A stretch of DNA of 64,000 nucleotides from assembly GCF_000938305.1 (NCBI RefSeq), contig NZ_JYMT01000042.1, positions 460,814-524,813 on the forward strand, written 5' to 3'. This DNA comes from Bradyrhizobium sp. LTSP885. GTDB taxonomy: Bacteria; Pseudomonadota; Alphaproteobacteria; Rhizobiales; Xanthobacteraceae. Positions 7,281 to 14,794 of this stretch are shown one piece after another (within the stretch, counting starts at the first letter, position 1; each line of letters opens with the position of its first letter). Below the pieces are notes generated by a model. The model did not search any database. It had not been told where the DNA came from and saw nothing but the letters and a program-made list of their open reading frames with translations. The position numbers and the translations under genes are program-made.

Positions 7281-8879
7281 GTACACGTCCTGCTGGAACC
7301 GGCCCTGCTTCTTCAGATCGGCGACGAAGCTGATCGCCTCGTCGGTGGTGCGCGCACCATGCTGGGCGACGATGTCGACCATTGCGCGCTCGACGTCCTT
7401 TGCCATTCGCTTGGCGTCGCCGCAGATATAGACGTTGGCGCCTTCGGCGAGCCAGGTCCACAGCTCGCGGCCGACTTCGCGCATGCGGTCCTGCACATAG
7501 AATTTCTTCTCGCCGTCGCGCGACCATGCCAGCGACAGCCGCGTCAGCAGACCTGCGGTCTTTAATGCGTTGAGTTCGTCGGCATAGAAGAAATCGCAGT
7601 CGGAGCGCTGGTGGCCGAAGAACAGCCAGTTCTTGCCGGGTGCGCCGGTGGCGCGGCGATCGAGCAGGAAGGCGCGGAACGGCGCAATGCCGGTGCCCGG
7701 CCCGATCATGATGATCGGAATCTTCGGATCCTGCGGCAGCGCAAATCCATGCGCCTTCTGCACATAGACCTTCAGCTCATCGCCCGGATTAATCCGTTCG
7801 GCGAGGAAGGTCGAGGCCAGCCCAAGCCGCTTGCGCTTGTTGACGAGGTAACGGACGCAATCGACGGTCAGCGACAATTTTCCGGGCGTCGCATTGTGCG
7901 ATGACGAGATCGAATAGAGCCGCGGCTGCAGCGGCTCCAACGCCTCGACGAAGGCCTCCGGATGCGGCCGCACCTTCGGGAACTTCTGCAACACCGCCAT
8001 CACGTCGAGCGTCGCCGCATCGCCATCGGGGTCTTCGCCCTGCGCCATCGCGCGCGCCTTCTCGCGCTGCGCGCCGCCGGTCAGGTACGACAGCAGTTCG
8101 AACAGCGAATCCGGCGCCGGTGACAGCGAGACGTCGTCCTGCAACACCTCGCGCAACGTCTTGCCGCGGACCTCGGTGGTGTGCGAGGCGCCGAGCATCG
8201 CGATGATCTGATCGACCAGGCCGAGATCATTGCGCGCGAAAATGCCGAAGGAGTCGCCGACGACATAGTCGAGGCCGCAGACCGCGAGGTCGAACTCGAT
8301 ATGCCAGGTCTCCTTCTCCGAGCCCTGCCTGTTGAGCAGCCGGCGCGACAGGAATTTTGCTGCAATCGGATTGTCGCGGGAGCGGCCGGGATCGCCGGCA
8401 GGTGCTGCCGCCGTGGCCGGTTCGGCTGCCGCTGACGTCGAGGCTGGCGCCGGCGCCTTGTCGATATCTTCATAGAGCGACTTCAGCATCCGCGCGGTTT
8501 CCTTGCCGCCGGGGACGCACAGATTGAGCCGCGCCTCACTCTTCGCCGCGATCGCGTCCGAATAGTCGTGGCAATTGTAGCCGCACTGGCCGCAATCCTG
8601 CTGTGCCATCGCCGCCATCATGCGACGCCGCAACGGGCGGCCTTCGGCGAGCTTCATGCGATCCGATATCGGCATGGTCTGGTCGTGCCACGGCGCTTCG
8701 CCATCATCGCCGTCGCCGGCCCCTTGCATGATCGAGCCGCCCTGCTCTGACGATAGCGGCGTCGGTGCATCCGACAACAGGCCTGCAAAGAAGCCGTTGA
8801 GCCAGGAACGCTGCGCCTCGGAGAACGGCGCGCTGGCCGGAATGATATCGAGCTTTGGCGGAGGGCTGATCTGGTTCAT
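7278..8879 (-). CDS. Fe-S/FAD/NADPH reductase, sulfite reductase flavoprotein (CysJ C-terminal) type
   Basis: The 533-residue protein lacks the N-terminal flavodoxin domain of CysJ. Instead it has a Fe-S module with Cys96, Cys99, Cys103 and Cys121 (DCGQCGYNC ... LCVPGG), similar to the PF04060 Fe-S domain. The FAD-binding part follows (RLYSISSS) and then the NADPH-binding part (IGPGTGIAPFRAFL, ending DVY as in CysJ-type reductases with an aromatic C-terminal residue over the flavin). The start codon overlaps the nirA stop (ATGA), so the two are translationally coupled. I infer that it feeds electrons from NADPH to the siroheme enzyme encoded upstream. The overlap and shared leader suggest nitrate or nitrite control. 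Confidence 0.85.
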   Translation of the reverse strand: MNQISPPPKLDIIPASAPFSEAQRSWLNGFFAGLLSDAPTPLSSEQGGSIMQGAGDGDDGEAPWHDQTMPISDRMKLAEGRPLRRRMMAAMAQQDCGQCGYNCHDYSDAIAAKSEARLNLCVPGGKETARMLKSLYEDIDKAPAPASTSAAAEPATAAAPAGDPGRSRDNPIAAKFLSRRLLNRQGSEKETWHIEFDLAVCGLDYVVGDSFGIFARNDLGLVDQIIAMLGASHTTEVRGKTLREVLQDDVSLSPAPDSLFELLSYLTGGAQREKARAMAQGEDPDGDAATLDVMAVLQKFPKVRPHPEAFVEALEPLQPRLYSISSSHNATPGKLSLTVDCVRYLVNKRKRLGLASTFLAERINPGDELKVYVQKAHGFALPQDPKIPIIMIGPGTGIAPFRAFLLDRRATGAPGKNWLFFGHQRSDCDFFYADELNALKTAGLLTRLSLAWSRDGEKKFYVQDRMREVGRELWTWLAEGANVYICGDAKRMAKDVERAMVDIVAQHGARTTDEAISFVADLKKQGRFQQDVY

Positions 8880-10660
8880 GCGGAGACCTCGGCATCGGCG
8901 AGCTTGCGCAGCGTCTCGCCATCGTGGCGGCGCGCAAATGTGAGAAAGGTTTCGTCGGGCGAAGCACGATTGTTGACGTAGGCCTTCAGCAGCCGCTCGA
9001 CATAGCGAGGAGCGTCCTCCGCCGTGACGTCGTGAAATACCTCCTGCCCGACATCGGCGTCCGGACCGAAGCCGCCGCCGGTGAAGACATGAAAGCCATC
9101 GACCGTGTCGTCGGTATCGCCGACCGGGATCCGCGCGCCGATCATGCCGATATCGCTGATGTAATGCTGCGCACAGGAATGGTGGCAGCCGGTGAGATGG
9201 ATGTTGATCGGCGTCTCGATCGGCACCCGCGGATCGCACCAGTCTGCAATCCTGGCGGCGTTAAGCTTGGTATCGGCAAGGCCGAATTTGCAACCGGCGC
9301 GGCCGGTGCAGGCGATCAGCCCAGCGCGCAGTTCAGAGGTTTTGATCGCAAGTCCGATCGCCTCGATCGCGGCGGTGGCCAGCGCGAGTTTCGCGTCGGG
9401 CACGCCCGATATCAGCAGATTCTGCCATACCGTGAGGCGGATATCGCCGTCGCCAAGATCGCGCGCGATTTTGGCAAGGCCACGCATCTGCTCACAGCTC
9501 ACCTTGCCGAGCGGCAGTGCCACGCCGATCCAGTTCAGGCCGGCCTGCTTCTGCCGGTGCGGGCCGATATGGGCGGTGCGCTCGAATGCCGGCCGCGGTG
9601 CCATCGCTTCGGCGGGTACGCGCGTGAAGGGCTGGCCGAGCCGTTCCTCGACGAGGGTCAGGAACTTTTCCATCCCCATGCCGTCGATGACGTATTTCAG
9701 ACGTGCCCTGAGCCGGTTGGTGCGGTCGCCGAGATCGATGAAGACACGAACGATGGCATCAGACACTTTTGTGGCATCGGCCGGCCTGACGATGATATCG
9801 GAGTATTTGGCAAAATCCCGGTGTCCGGTGATGCCGCCGATGCCGAGCCGGAACCAGACGCCGGGCTCGACGCCAAAGCCCTCCTTCACCTCGACCGCGC
9901 TGAATGCGATGTCGTTGGTCTCTTCCAGCACCGCGATCTTTCCGGCGCCGTCGAAGGCGACGTTGAACTTGCGCGGCAGGCCGAACAGCGAGCGGTCGTT
10001 GAGGATGTGGTAGTGCCACTCCCGGGCATATGGTCTGGTGTCGAGCAATTCCTGCGGATCGATCCCGGCGGTCGGCGTGCCCGTGACGTTGCGGATGTTG
10101 TCGGCGCCGGAGCCGCGCGAACAAAGCCCGAGATCCTGGATGCCCTCGATCAGCGCCACCGCGTTCTTCGGCGGAATCTCGCGCACCTGGATGTTGGCGC
10201 GTGTGGTGACGTGGCAGAACGGTCCGCAAAGCTCTTCCGTGAGATCGGCAAGACCCGCGAACTGCCAGTGCTTCAGGATTCCATTCGGGATGCGCAGCCG
10301 GCACATATAGGAATCCTGCGCGGGCGCGACATAGAAGATGCCGAAATAGCGCCAGCGGAAATTGTCCGCGGGGTTCGGCGGCGCATTATCAAGCGCCTGC
10401 TGCTTCAGGCGCGGATAGGCGTCGAACGGATGCTCCTCGCGCTTGAACTTCTCCTGGTCGGCGAGCTTCTTGCCCGATGCGGTGACCTTGTCCTGCGCCA
10501 TGAGGTGCGCAGCGTCGGGGCCGACAGGCTCGGCGCTGGCCTTGCCTGCACCGCCGCCAAGGCCGCGGCCGACGCGGCTAATCTGCAGGCCGGTGGTAAA
10601 GCCTTCCAGATAGCGCTTCTGCTCGTCGGTGAAGTCGACTGAGACTGGCTCGATTTTCAT
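8876..10660 (-). CDS. nirA: Siroheme nitrite/sulfite reductase, NirA type
   Basis: The 594-residue protein carries the duplicated ferredoxin-like and siroheme halves of the nitrite/sulfite reductase family. The [4Fe-4S]-siroheme ligands are Cys451 and Cys457 (ACTGRAGCKFG) and Cys492 and Cys496 (TGCHHSCAQ). Upstream landmarks are CHVTTRANIQVREIP and NVTGTPTAGIDP. Such enzymes reduce nitrite to ammonium or sulfite to sulfide in six-electron steps in the cytoplasm. Adjacent nasS-nasT and an ANTAR-type leader favour nitrite; sulfite cannot be excluded because the partner is CysJ-like. The start at 10660 gives MKIEPVSVDFTDEQKRYL; longer in-frame extensions run through the leader and are rejected. 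Confidence 0.88.
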   Translation of the reverse strand: MKIEPVSVDFTDEQKRYLEGFTTGLQISRVGRGLGGGAGKASAEPVGPDAAHLMAQDKVTASGKKLADQEKFKREEHPFDAYPRLKQQALDNAPPNPADNFRWRYFGIFYVAPAQDSYMCRLRIPNGILKHWQFAGLADLTEELCGPFCHVTTRANIQVREIPPKNAVALIEGIQDLGLCSRGSGADNIRNVTGTPTAGIDPQELLDTRPYAREWHYHILNDRSLFGLPRKFNVAFDGAGKIAVLEETNDIAFSAVEVKEGFGVEPGVWFRLGIGGITGHRDFAKYSDIIVRPADATKVSDAIVRVFIDLGDRTNRLRARLKYVIDGMGMEKFLTLVEERLGQPFTRVPAEAMAPRPAFERTAHIGPHRQKQAGLNWIGVALPLGKVSCEQMRGLAKIARDLGDGDIRLTVWQNLLISGVPDAKLALATAAIEAIGLAIKTSELRAGLIACTGRAGCKFGLADTKLNAARIADWCDPRVPIETPINIHLTGCHHSCAQHYISDIGMIGARIPVGDTDDTVDGFHVFTGGGFGPDADVGQEVFHDVTAEDAPRYVERLLKAYVNNRASPDETFLTFARRHDGETLRKLADAEVSA

Positions 10661-10766
10661 GATTGAGACGAAGCTCCTGCGGCCACCTTGCGGGTGGGCC
10701 CAACGAAACGGGTTTGACCACTGAGGGCGCGAATTCGGCGCTACCGCCGGTTCGTTCCCAAAACGG

Positions 10767-10790
10767 TCCGAACAGCCTCGTTGCTGCGGA
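10767..10790 (-). promoter_or_regulatory. Putative ANTAR (NasT) target hairpin in the nirA leader
   Basis: Read on the minus strand, TCCG-CAGC-AACGAG-GCTG-TT-CGGA folds into an 8-bp stem with a 2-base bulge and a six-base loop. The loop has A at position 1 and G at position 4, the consensus of RNA hairpins bound by ANTAR regulators. It lies about 107 bases before nirA and downstream of the sigma-54-like element. A second hexaloop hairpin and a clear terminator, expected in the full motif, were not found. Confidence 0.5.
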
Positions 10791-10845
10791 AATCCATCTT
10801 GGATATTGCCAGCCGCCTTCGGCGACGGGTGGCTGCACTGCAACA

Positions 10846-10861
10846 TACAAGTCGCGTGCCA
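10846..10861 (-). promoter_or_regulatory. Sigma-54-like promoter for nirA
   Basis: The minus strand reads TGGCACG-N4-TTGTA, matching the -24/-12 consensus TGGCACG-N4-TTGCA except for one base at -12. It would give a leader of about 170 bases before nirA. NtrC/RpoN control would suit nitrogen assimilation. Confidence 0.5.
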
Positions 10862-11007
10862 CACCGAGTCGCGGAGAATATCCAGACGTTTCAGTGAGTT
10901 AGAAAACGGCTCAGAACGGCCAATCCGGCGATGGCCACGAAATCTGGGCATCCCGCTCAGAAAATGAGCTGAAACAACCAAGTGCCCAGAAGAGCATCAC
11001 CCCGGAT

Positions 11008-12165
11008 TCAGGGCTTCCAGCGTCCGATCTTGAAGGCCGCCAGATGGCCGGGGACATCATTCGGATCGAAGGGCGGGCCTGCGAACGCGCCGATGGCGTT
11101 GGAGGTGCCGGCGAGCCGTCCGGAGGCTGCGTCGTAGAGGTCGGGCCTGAACACCGCCATTGCGGCCTTCAGCGCGTCGGGTCGGAACGGCGTCTGGCCC
11201 CAGCGGACCATCTGCGCATAGAGCCAGGCCGCCTGTACCGGGTCCGGCCTCGCCGCCGCCTCCCGCCCGACTAACAGATAGCGGTCGCTTTCGCGCATGG
11301 TGCCGTCGGGCGAGATCTTCAGCCGGCCATCCAATGTGCGCTGGATGACGCTGGCGTCGACACCGATCCGCTCGGGTGAGCTGAGGATGCGCGCCACCTC
11401 CGGCCGATTGTTCGGCTCCTCGATGAACTCGGCAGCACGCAGATGCGCGCGCACCAGTGCCGCCACAACATCCGGGTGCTTCTCCGACCAGTTCTGGCGC
11501 AACGCCAGCACCTTCTCGACCGCGCTGAGCAGGATGTCGGCGACGAAATGCAGGATGTGGCCGATACCGAGATCGACCGCGATCGAATTCCAGGGGGCGC
11601 CGACGCAGAACGCATCGATGTGCCCATTCGCCAGGCTGTCCACCATGTAGGGCGGCGGCAGCACCACGAGCTGGACGTCCTCATCGGGATCGACGCCACC
11701 TGCCGCCATCCAGAACCGCAGCTGGTAATTGTGGGTCGAGAACGGAAACGTCATGCCGAAGGTCAACGGCTCCGCCCCACTCTTTCGCCGCTTTGCCACC
11801 ACGCGGGCGAGCGCGCGCGACGTCGCCATCGGATCGAAACGATCGCCGTCGATCTCCTCCATCAAGGCCGCGTGCAGCGCCGGCGACACCGTGATGGCGT
11901 TGCCATTGAGTCCGAGATTGAAGGGCGCTGCGATCGGCACTTTGACGTGGCCGAGCCCGAGGCTCGAGGCGATCGCGACCGGGGCCAGCAGATGGGCGGC
12001 ATCGAACAGCCCGATATTGAGCTTGTCGCGAACGTTCGACCACGACACTTCCCGCACCAGCGTGACGTCGAGGCCTTCGGTCGTGGTAAATCCCTTGTCG
12101 ACGGCAACGATCAGCGCGGCAGCGTCGACCAGCGGAATGAACCCGATGCGCAATGGTGTGGTCAT
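11008..12165 (-). CDS. nasS: NasS-type nitrate/nitrite sensor (NrtA/CmpA-like protein without signal peptide)
   Basis: The 385-residue product has the NrtA/CmpA periplasmic binding-protein fold (MTTPLRIGFIPLVDAAALIVA opening, GLFDAAHLLAPVAIASSLG, FSTHNYQLRFWMAAGG, FCVGAPWNSIAVDLGIG) but starts directly with the first beta strand and has no signal peptide. That is the hallmark of NasS, the cytoplasmic sensor that binds nitrate or nitrite and sequesters NasT when ligand is absent. Its start overlaps the nasT stop by ATGA. Downstream, after a 347-base leader with regulatory signals, comes nirA. Confidence 0.85.
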   Translation of the reverse strand: MTTPLRIGFIPLVDAAALIVAVDKGFTTTEGLDVTLVREVSWSNVRDKLNIGLFDAAHLLAPVAIASSLGLGHVKVPIAAPFNLGLNGNAITVSPALHAALMEEIDGDRFDPMATSRALARVVAKRRKSGAEPLTFGMTFPFSTHNYQLRFWMAAGGVDPDEDVQLVVLPPPYMVDSLANGHIDAFCVGAPWNSIAVDLGIGHILHFVADILLSAVEKVLALRQNWSEKHPDVVAALVRAHLRAAEFIEEPNNRPEVARILSSPERIGVDASVIQRTLDGRLKISPDGTMRESDRYLLVGREAAARPDPVQAAWLYAQMVRWGQTPFRPDALKAAMAVFRPDLYDAASGRLAGTSNAIGAFAGPPFDPNDVPGHLAAFKIGRWKP

Positions 12166-12752
12166 TTGAGTAGCTCCGACGCCGTCAGGATCGATTGCGC
12201 GATCTCGCCGATCTTCTTTTTCTCGCGCATCGCCGTCGAGCGCATCAGCACATAGGCCTCGTCCTCGGTCAGCCCCTTCACTTTCATCAGGATACCCTTG
12301 GCGCGGTCGATCACCTTGCGTTCCTCAAGCGCATGCTTGGTGCGGTCGAGCTCGTCCTGCAGCTTGGAGAAGGCGTTGAAGCGGGAGACGCAGAGATCGA
12401 GCAGCGGCTTGATGCGCTCCTTCTTCAGGCCGTCCACTATGTAGGCGGAAACGCCCGCCTCCACCGAGGCCTGGATCGAGGCGGCGTCGCTCTGGTCGAC
12501 GAACATCGCGATCGGCCGGCGGACGGCGCGGCTAACCTGGAACATTTGTTCCAGCACGTCGCGGCTCGGGTTCTCGAGGTCGATGACGATGATGTCGGGG
12601 TCGAGCGCGTAGATCCGCGACAGCAGGCTCTGCATCTCGCTGATGTGGACGACGTCGGTGTAGCCCGCCTCCCGCAGCCCCTCCTCAAGGATGGCCGCAC
12701 GGATCGGGCTCTCGTCGACGATGACGATTTTAGGAGACGACTCAGCGCTCAT
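12162..12752 (-). CDS. nasT: NasT-type ANTAR response regulator (transcription antiterminator)
   Basis: The 196-residue protein has an N-terminal receiver domain (KIVIVDESPIRAAILEEGL, then DIIVIDLENPSRD with the phospho-acceptor region, then AYIVDGLKKERI with the conserved Lys) and a C-terminal ANTAR RNA-binding domain from about residue 135 (EERKVIDRAKGILMKVKGLT ... AYVLMRSTAM). NasT binds paired hexaloop hairpins in mRNA leaders and prevents termination when NasS releases it. It is the first gene of the leftward nas block and overlaps nasS by 4 bases. The start at 12752 (MSAESSPK) is preferred; 12791 is possible. Confidence 0.88.
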   Translation of the reverse strand: MSAESSPKIVIVDESPIRAAILEEGLREAGYTDVVHISEMQSLLSRIYALDPDIIVIDLENPSRDVLEQMFQVSRAVRRPIAMFVDQSDAASIQASVEAGVSAYIVDGLKKERIKPLLDLCVSRFNAFSKLQDELDRTKHALEERKVIDRAKGILMKVKGLTEDEAYVLMRSTAMREKKKIGEIAQSILTASELLK

Positions 12753-12868
12753 CAGCCACTCGCAGGACCCGGCAAGACGCATCCATAACACGCCGATGGC
12801 CCCCGGAAAGGGTTGTAATTCTCGGCAATTGGGACTAGCTCCTGCCTATCCATCAGGCAGATTCAGAT

Positions 12869-14194
12869 ATGCAAGAGGCCGCCGCGCCGAAAGTGAGCTT
12901 TGTGTCCTTGGGGTGCCCCAAGGCGCTGGTCGATTCCGAGCGCATCATCACCAGGCTGCGCGCGGAAGGCTATGAGCTCGCGCGCAAGCATGACGGCGCC
13001 GATATCGTGATCGTCAATACCTGCGGCTTCCTCGACAGCGCCAAGCAGGAATCGCTCTCGGCGATCGGCGAGGCTATGGCCGAGAACGGCAAGGTCATCG
13101 TCACCGGCTGCATGGGCGCGGAGCCGGAGCAGATCGAGGCGGCCTATCCCGGCGTGCTGTCGATCACGGGTCCGCAGCAGTATGAAAGCGTGCTGGAAGC
13201 CGTGCACCGCGCGCTGCCGCCGGCGCACAATCCGCATCTCGATCTGGTGCCGCCGCAGGGCGTCAAGCTGACGCCGCGGCACTATGCTTATTTGAAGATT
13301 TCCGAAGGCTGCAACAACCGCTGCAGCTTCTGCATCATCCCGAAGCTGCGCGGCGATCTGGTGTCGCGCCCGGCCAATGATGTGCTCCGCGAGGCCGAGC
13401 GGCTGGTCAAGGCCGGCGTCAAGGAACTGCTTGTCATCTCGCAGGACACCTCGGCCTACGGCGTCGACATCAAATATGCCGAGAGCCCGTGGCAGGGCCG
13501 CAGCGTCCGCGCAAAATTCTTCGACCTCGCCAAGGAGCTCGGCGAACTCGGGGCCTGGGTCCGCCTGCAATATGTCTACCCCTACCCGCATGTCGACGAG
13601 GTCATCGGCCTGATGACCGAAGGCAAGGTGCTGCCCTATCTCGACATCCCGTTCCAGCATGCGAGCCCAGACGTGCTGCGCGCCATGAAGCGTCCGGCCG
13701 CGCAGGAGAAGACGCTGGGGCGAATCCAGAAGTGGCGCGAACAGTGCCCTGAGCTGACGCTGCGCTCGACCTTCATCGTCGGCTTCCCCGGCGAAACCGA
13801 TGCCGATTTCGCCTATCTGCTCGACTGGCTCGATGACGCCGAGATCGATCGCCTCGGCTGCTTCAAATACGAGCCGGTGGCCGGCGCTCCGGCGAATGCG
13901 ATCGGCAATCCGGTGCCCGACGAGATCAAGCAGGAGCGCTGGAACGCGCTGATGGCGCGGCAGCAGAAGATTTCCGCCAGGCGCCTGAAGCGCAAGGTCG
14001 GCACGCGGCAACAGGTGATCATCGACGAAGTCGGGCCGACGGTGTCAAAAGGCCGGTCGAAGGCCGACGCGCCGGAGATCGACGGCGCGGTCTATCTGTC
14101 GAGCCGTCGCCCGCTCAAAGTCGGCGAGATCGTCACCGCGAAGATCGAACGCTCCGACCAGTACGACCTGCACGGCGGCGTCGCGGGATTCTGA
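12869..14194 (+). CDS. rimO: Ribosomal protein S12 methylthiotransferase RimO
   Basis: The 441-residue product has the three RimO parts: N-terminal UPF0004/MTTase domain (VSFVSLGCPKALVDSE), radical-SAM domain with the CNNRCSFCIIPKLRG cluster motif, and a C-terminal TRAM domain (GTRQQVIIDEVG to the end). RimO adds a methylthio group to the beta-carbon of an aspartate in ribosomal protein S12, using two Fe-S clusters. The gene is divergent from nasT with 116 bases between them. Length and domain order are normal for the family. No strong ribosome-binding site is seen before 12869. Confidence 0.95.
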   Translation: MQEAAAPKVSFVSLGCPKALVDSERIITRLRAEGYELARKHDGADIVIVNTCGFLDSAKQESLSAIGEAMAENGKVIVTGCMGAEPEQIEAAYPGVLSITGPQQYESVLEAVHRALPPAHNPHLDLVPPQGVKLTPRHYAYLKISEGCNNRCSFCIIPKLRGDLVSRPANDVLREAERLVKAGVKELLVISQDTSAYGVDIKYAESPWQGRSVRAKFFDLAKELGELGAWVRLQYVYPYPHVDEVIGLMTEGKVLPYLDIPFQHASPDVLRAMKRPAAQEKTLGRIQKWREQCPELTLRSTFIVGFPGETDADFAYLLDWLDDAEIDRLGCFKYEPVAGAPANAIGNPVPDEIKQERWNALMARQQKISARRLKRKVGTRQQVIIDEVGPTVSKGRSKADAPEIDGAVYLSSRRPLKVGEIVTAKIERSDQYDLHGGVAGF

Positions 14195-14198
14195 AGTC

Positions 14199-14486
14199 TC
14201 ACCTATCTGCGGCGAGCGCCGGGTCCAGCGTGCGAAGCACGCGATGGATTTGCACGGAGCTGCCGATGCCGGCATTGCGCACATAGGCATCGATGACTTC
14301 TTCGCTCTCGACCACGACGAGCCCGAACAGTTTGCGGTCGTCGGTCGCATAGGTGCACAGCCAGTGCATCTTCCCCTGGGTCGCGACGATGGCATCCAGC
14401 GCAATCCGCGCATGACGCGCCGCCTGAGCGTCATCAGTCACATCGAAATTTTCCGGAAGGTCTCGTTCGATCAGAAGCTTGATCAC
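14199..14486 (-). CDS. Small DUF4242-like protein
   Basis: The 95-residue product (VIKLLIERDLPENFDVTDDA start) has a ferredoxin-like beta-alpha-beta look, with VTDDAQ..ARHARIALDAI and then KMHWLCTYATDDRKLFGLVVVESEEV, typical of short DUF4242-type proteins; these have a proposed dimeric alpha/beta barrel fold and no firm activity. It starts at GTG 14486 behind a GGAGG site at 7-base spacing; a long in-frame upstream extension lacks such a site and is rejected. The gene converges on rimO with a 4-base gap. Confidence 0.6.
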   Translation of the reverse strand: MIKLLIERDLPENFDVTDDAQAARHARIALDAIVATQGKMHWLCTYATDDRKLFGLVVVESEEVIDAYVRNAGIGSSVQIHRVLRTLDPALAADR

Positions 14487-14562
14487 GGCGCCACCTCCAA
14501 AATTAGCTATCGAGCAGCCTAACACGCTCCACGAGCCGCTTGTGCGCGATATCACCTCCCGC

Positions 14563-14592
14563 TTGACATCGCCCATCCTCTCGCTGTATGGC
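14563..14592 (+). promoter_or_regulatory. Candidate sigma-70 promoter for a short transcript
   Basis: A consensus TTGACA (14563-14568) is followed after 18 bases by TATGGC (14587-14592), or after 16 bases by TGTATG. The predicted start point would be within a few bases of a small ORF at 14602. Confidence 0.4.
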
Positions 14593-14601
14593 CCATGCGC
14601 C

Positions 14602-14691
14602 ATGAACCTGAACCGGACCAACCGCCGCGCCATCAGCCGTCGTCGCACCAGCGACGATGATGGGCCGCGCCGTGTCCGACGCCAGCGCTGA
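14602..14691 (+). CDS. Possible 29-residue basic peptide or sRNA transcript
   Basis: A short frame (MNLNRTNRRAISRRRTSDDD start, then GPRRVRRQR) is very rich in arginine. No ribosome-binding site precedes it, but a consensus-like promoter lies immediately upstream, and a strong terminator follows at 14715-14755. The unit could be a leaderless micro-gene or a small RNA of about 155 bases. Evidence is limited to these flanking signals. Confidence 0.3.
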   Translation: MNLNRTNRRAISRRRTSDDDGPRRVRRQR

Positions 14692-14714
14692 TTAGATAAA
14701 TCAGCCAAGGTTTT

Positions 14715-14755
14715 CGAGAAGGCCGCGCCCCAGAGCGCGGCCTTTCTCGTTTTTC
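14715..14755 (+). terminator. Rho-independent terminator
   Basis: CGAGAAGGCCGCGC pairs with GCGCGGCCTTTCTCG across a short loop, followed by TTTTT. It ends whatever transcript begins near 14600 and stands just before argD. Confidence 0.85.
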
Positions 14756-14794
14756 GGCCTGCCCTTTCCCACACTGACCTCAGAGGAGACTGAC

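Noticed and set aside
8924..10642. 572-residue plus-strand ORF within nirA
   Set aside because: Antisense shadow of nirA with no family motif.
10681..10740. Terminator hairpin GGCCCACC/GGTGGCC in the nirA leader
   Set aside because: It forms a stem but is followed by GCAGGAGCTTCG, with no T-run, so it is not a rho-independent terminator.
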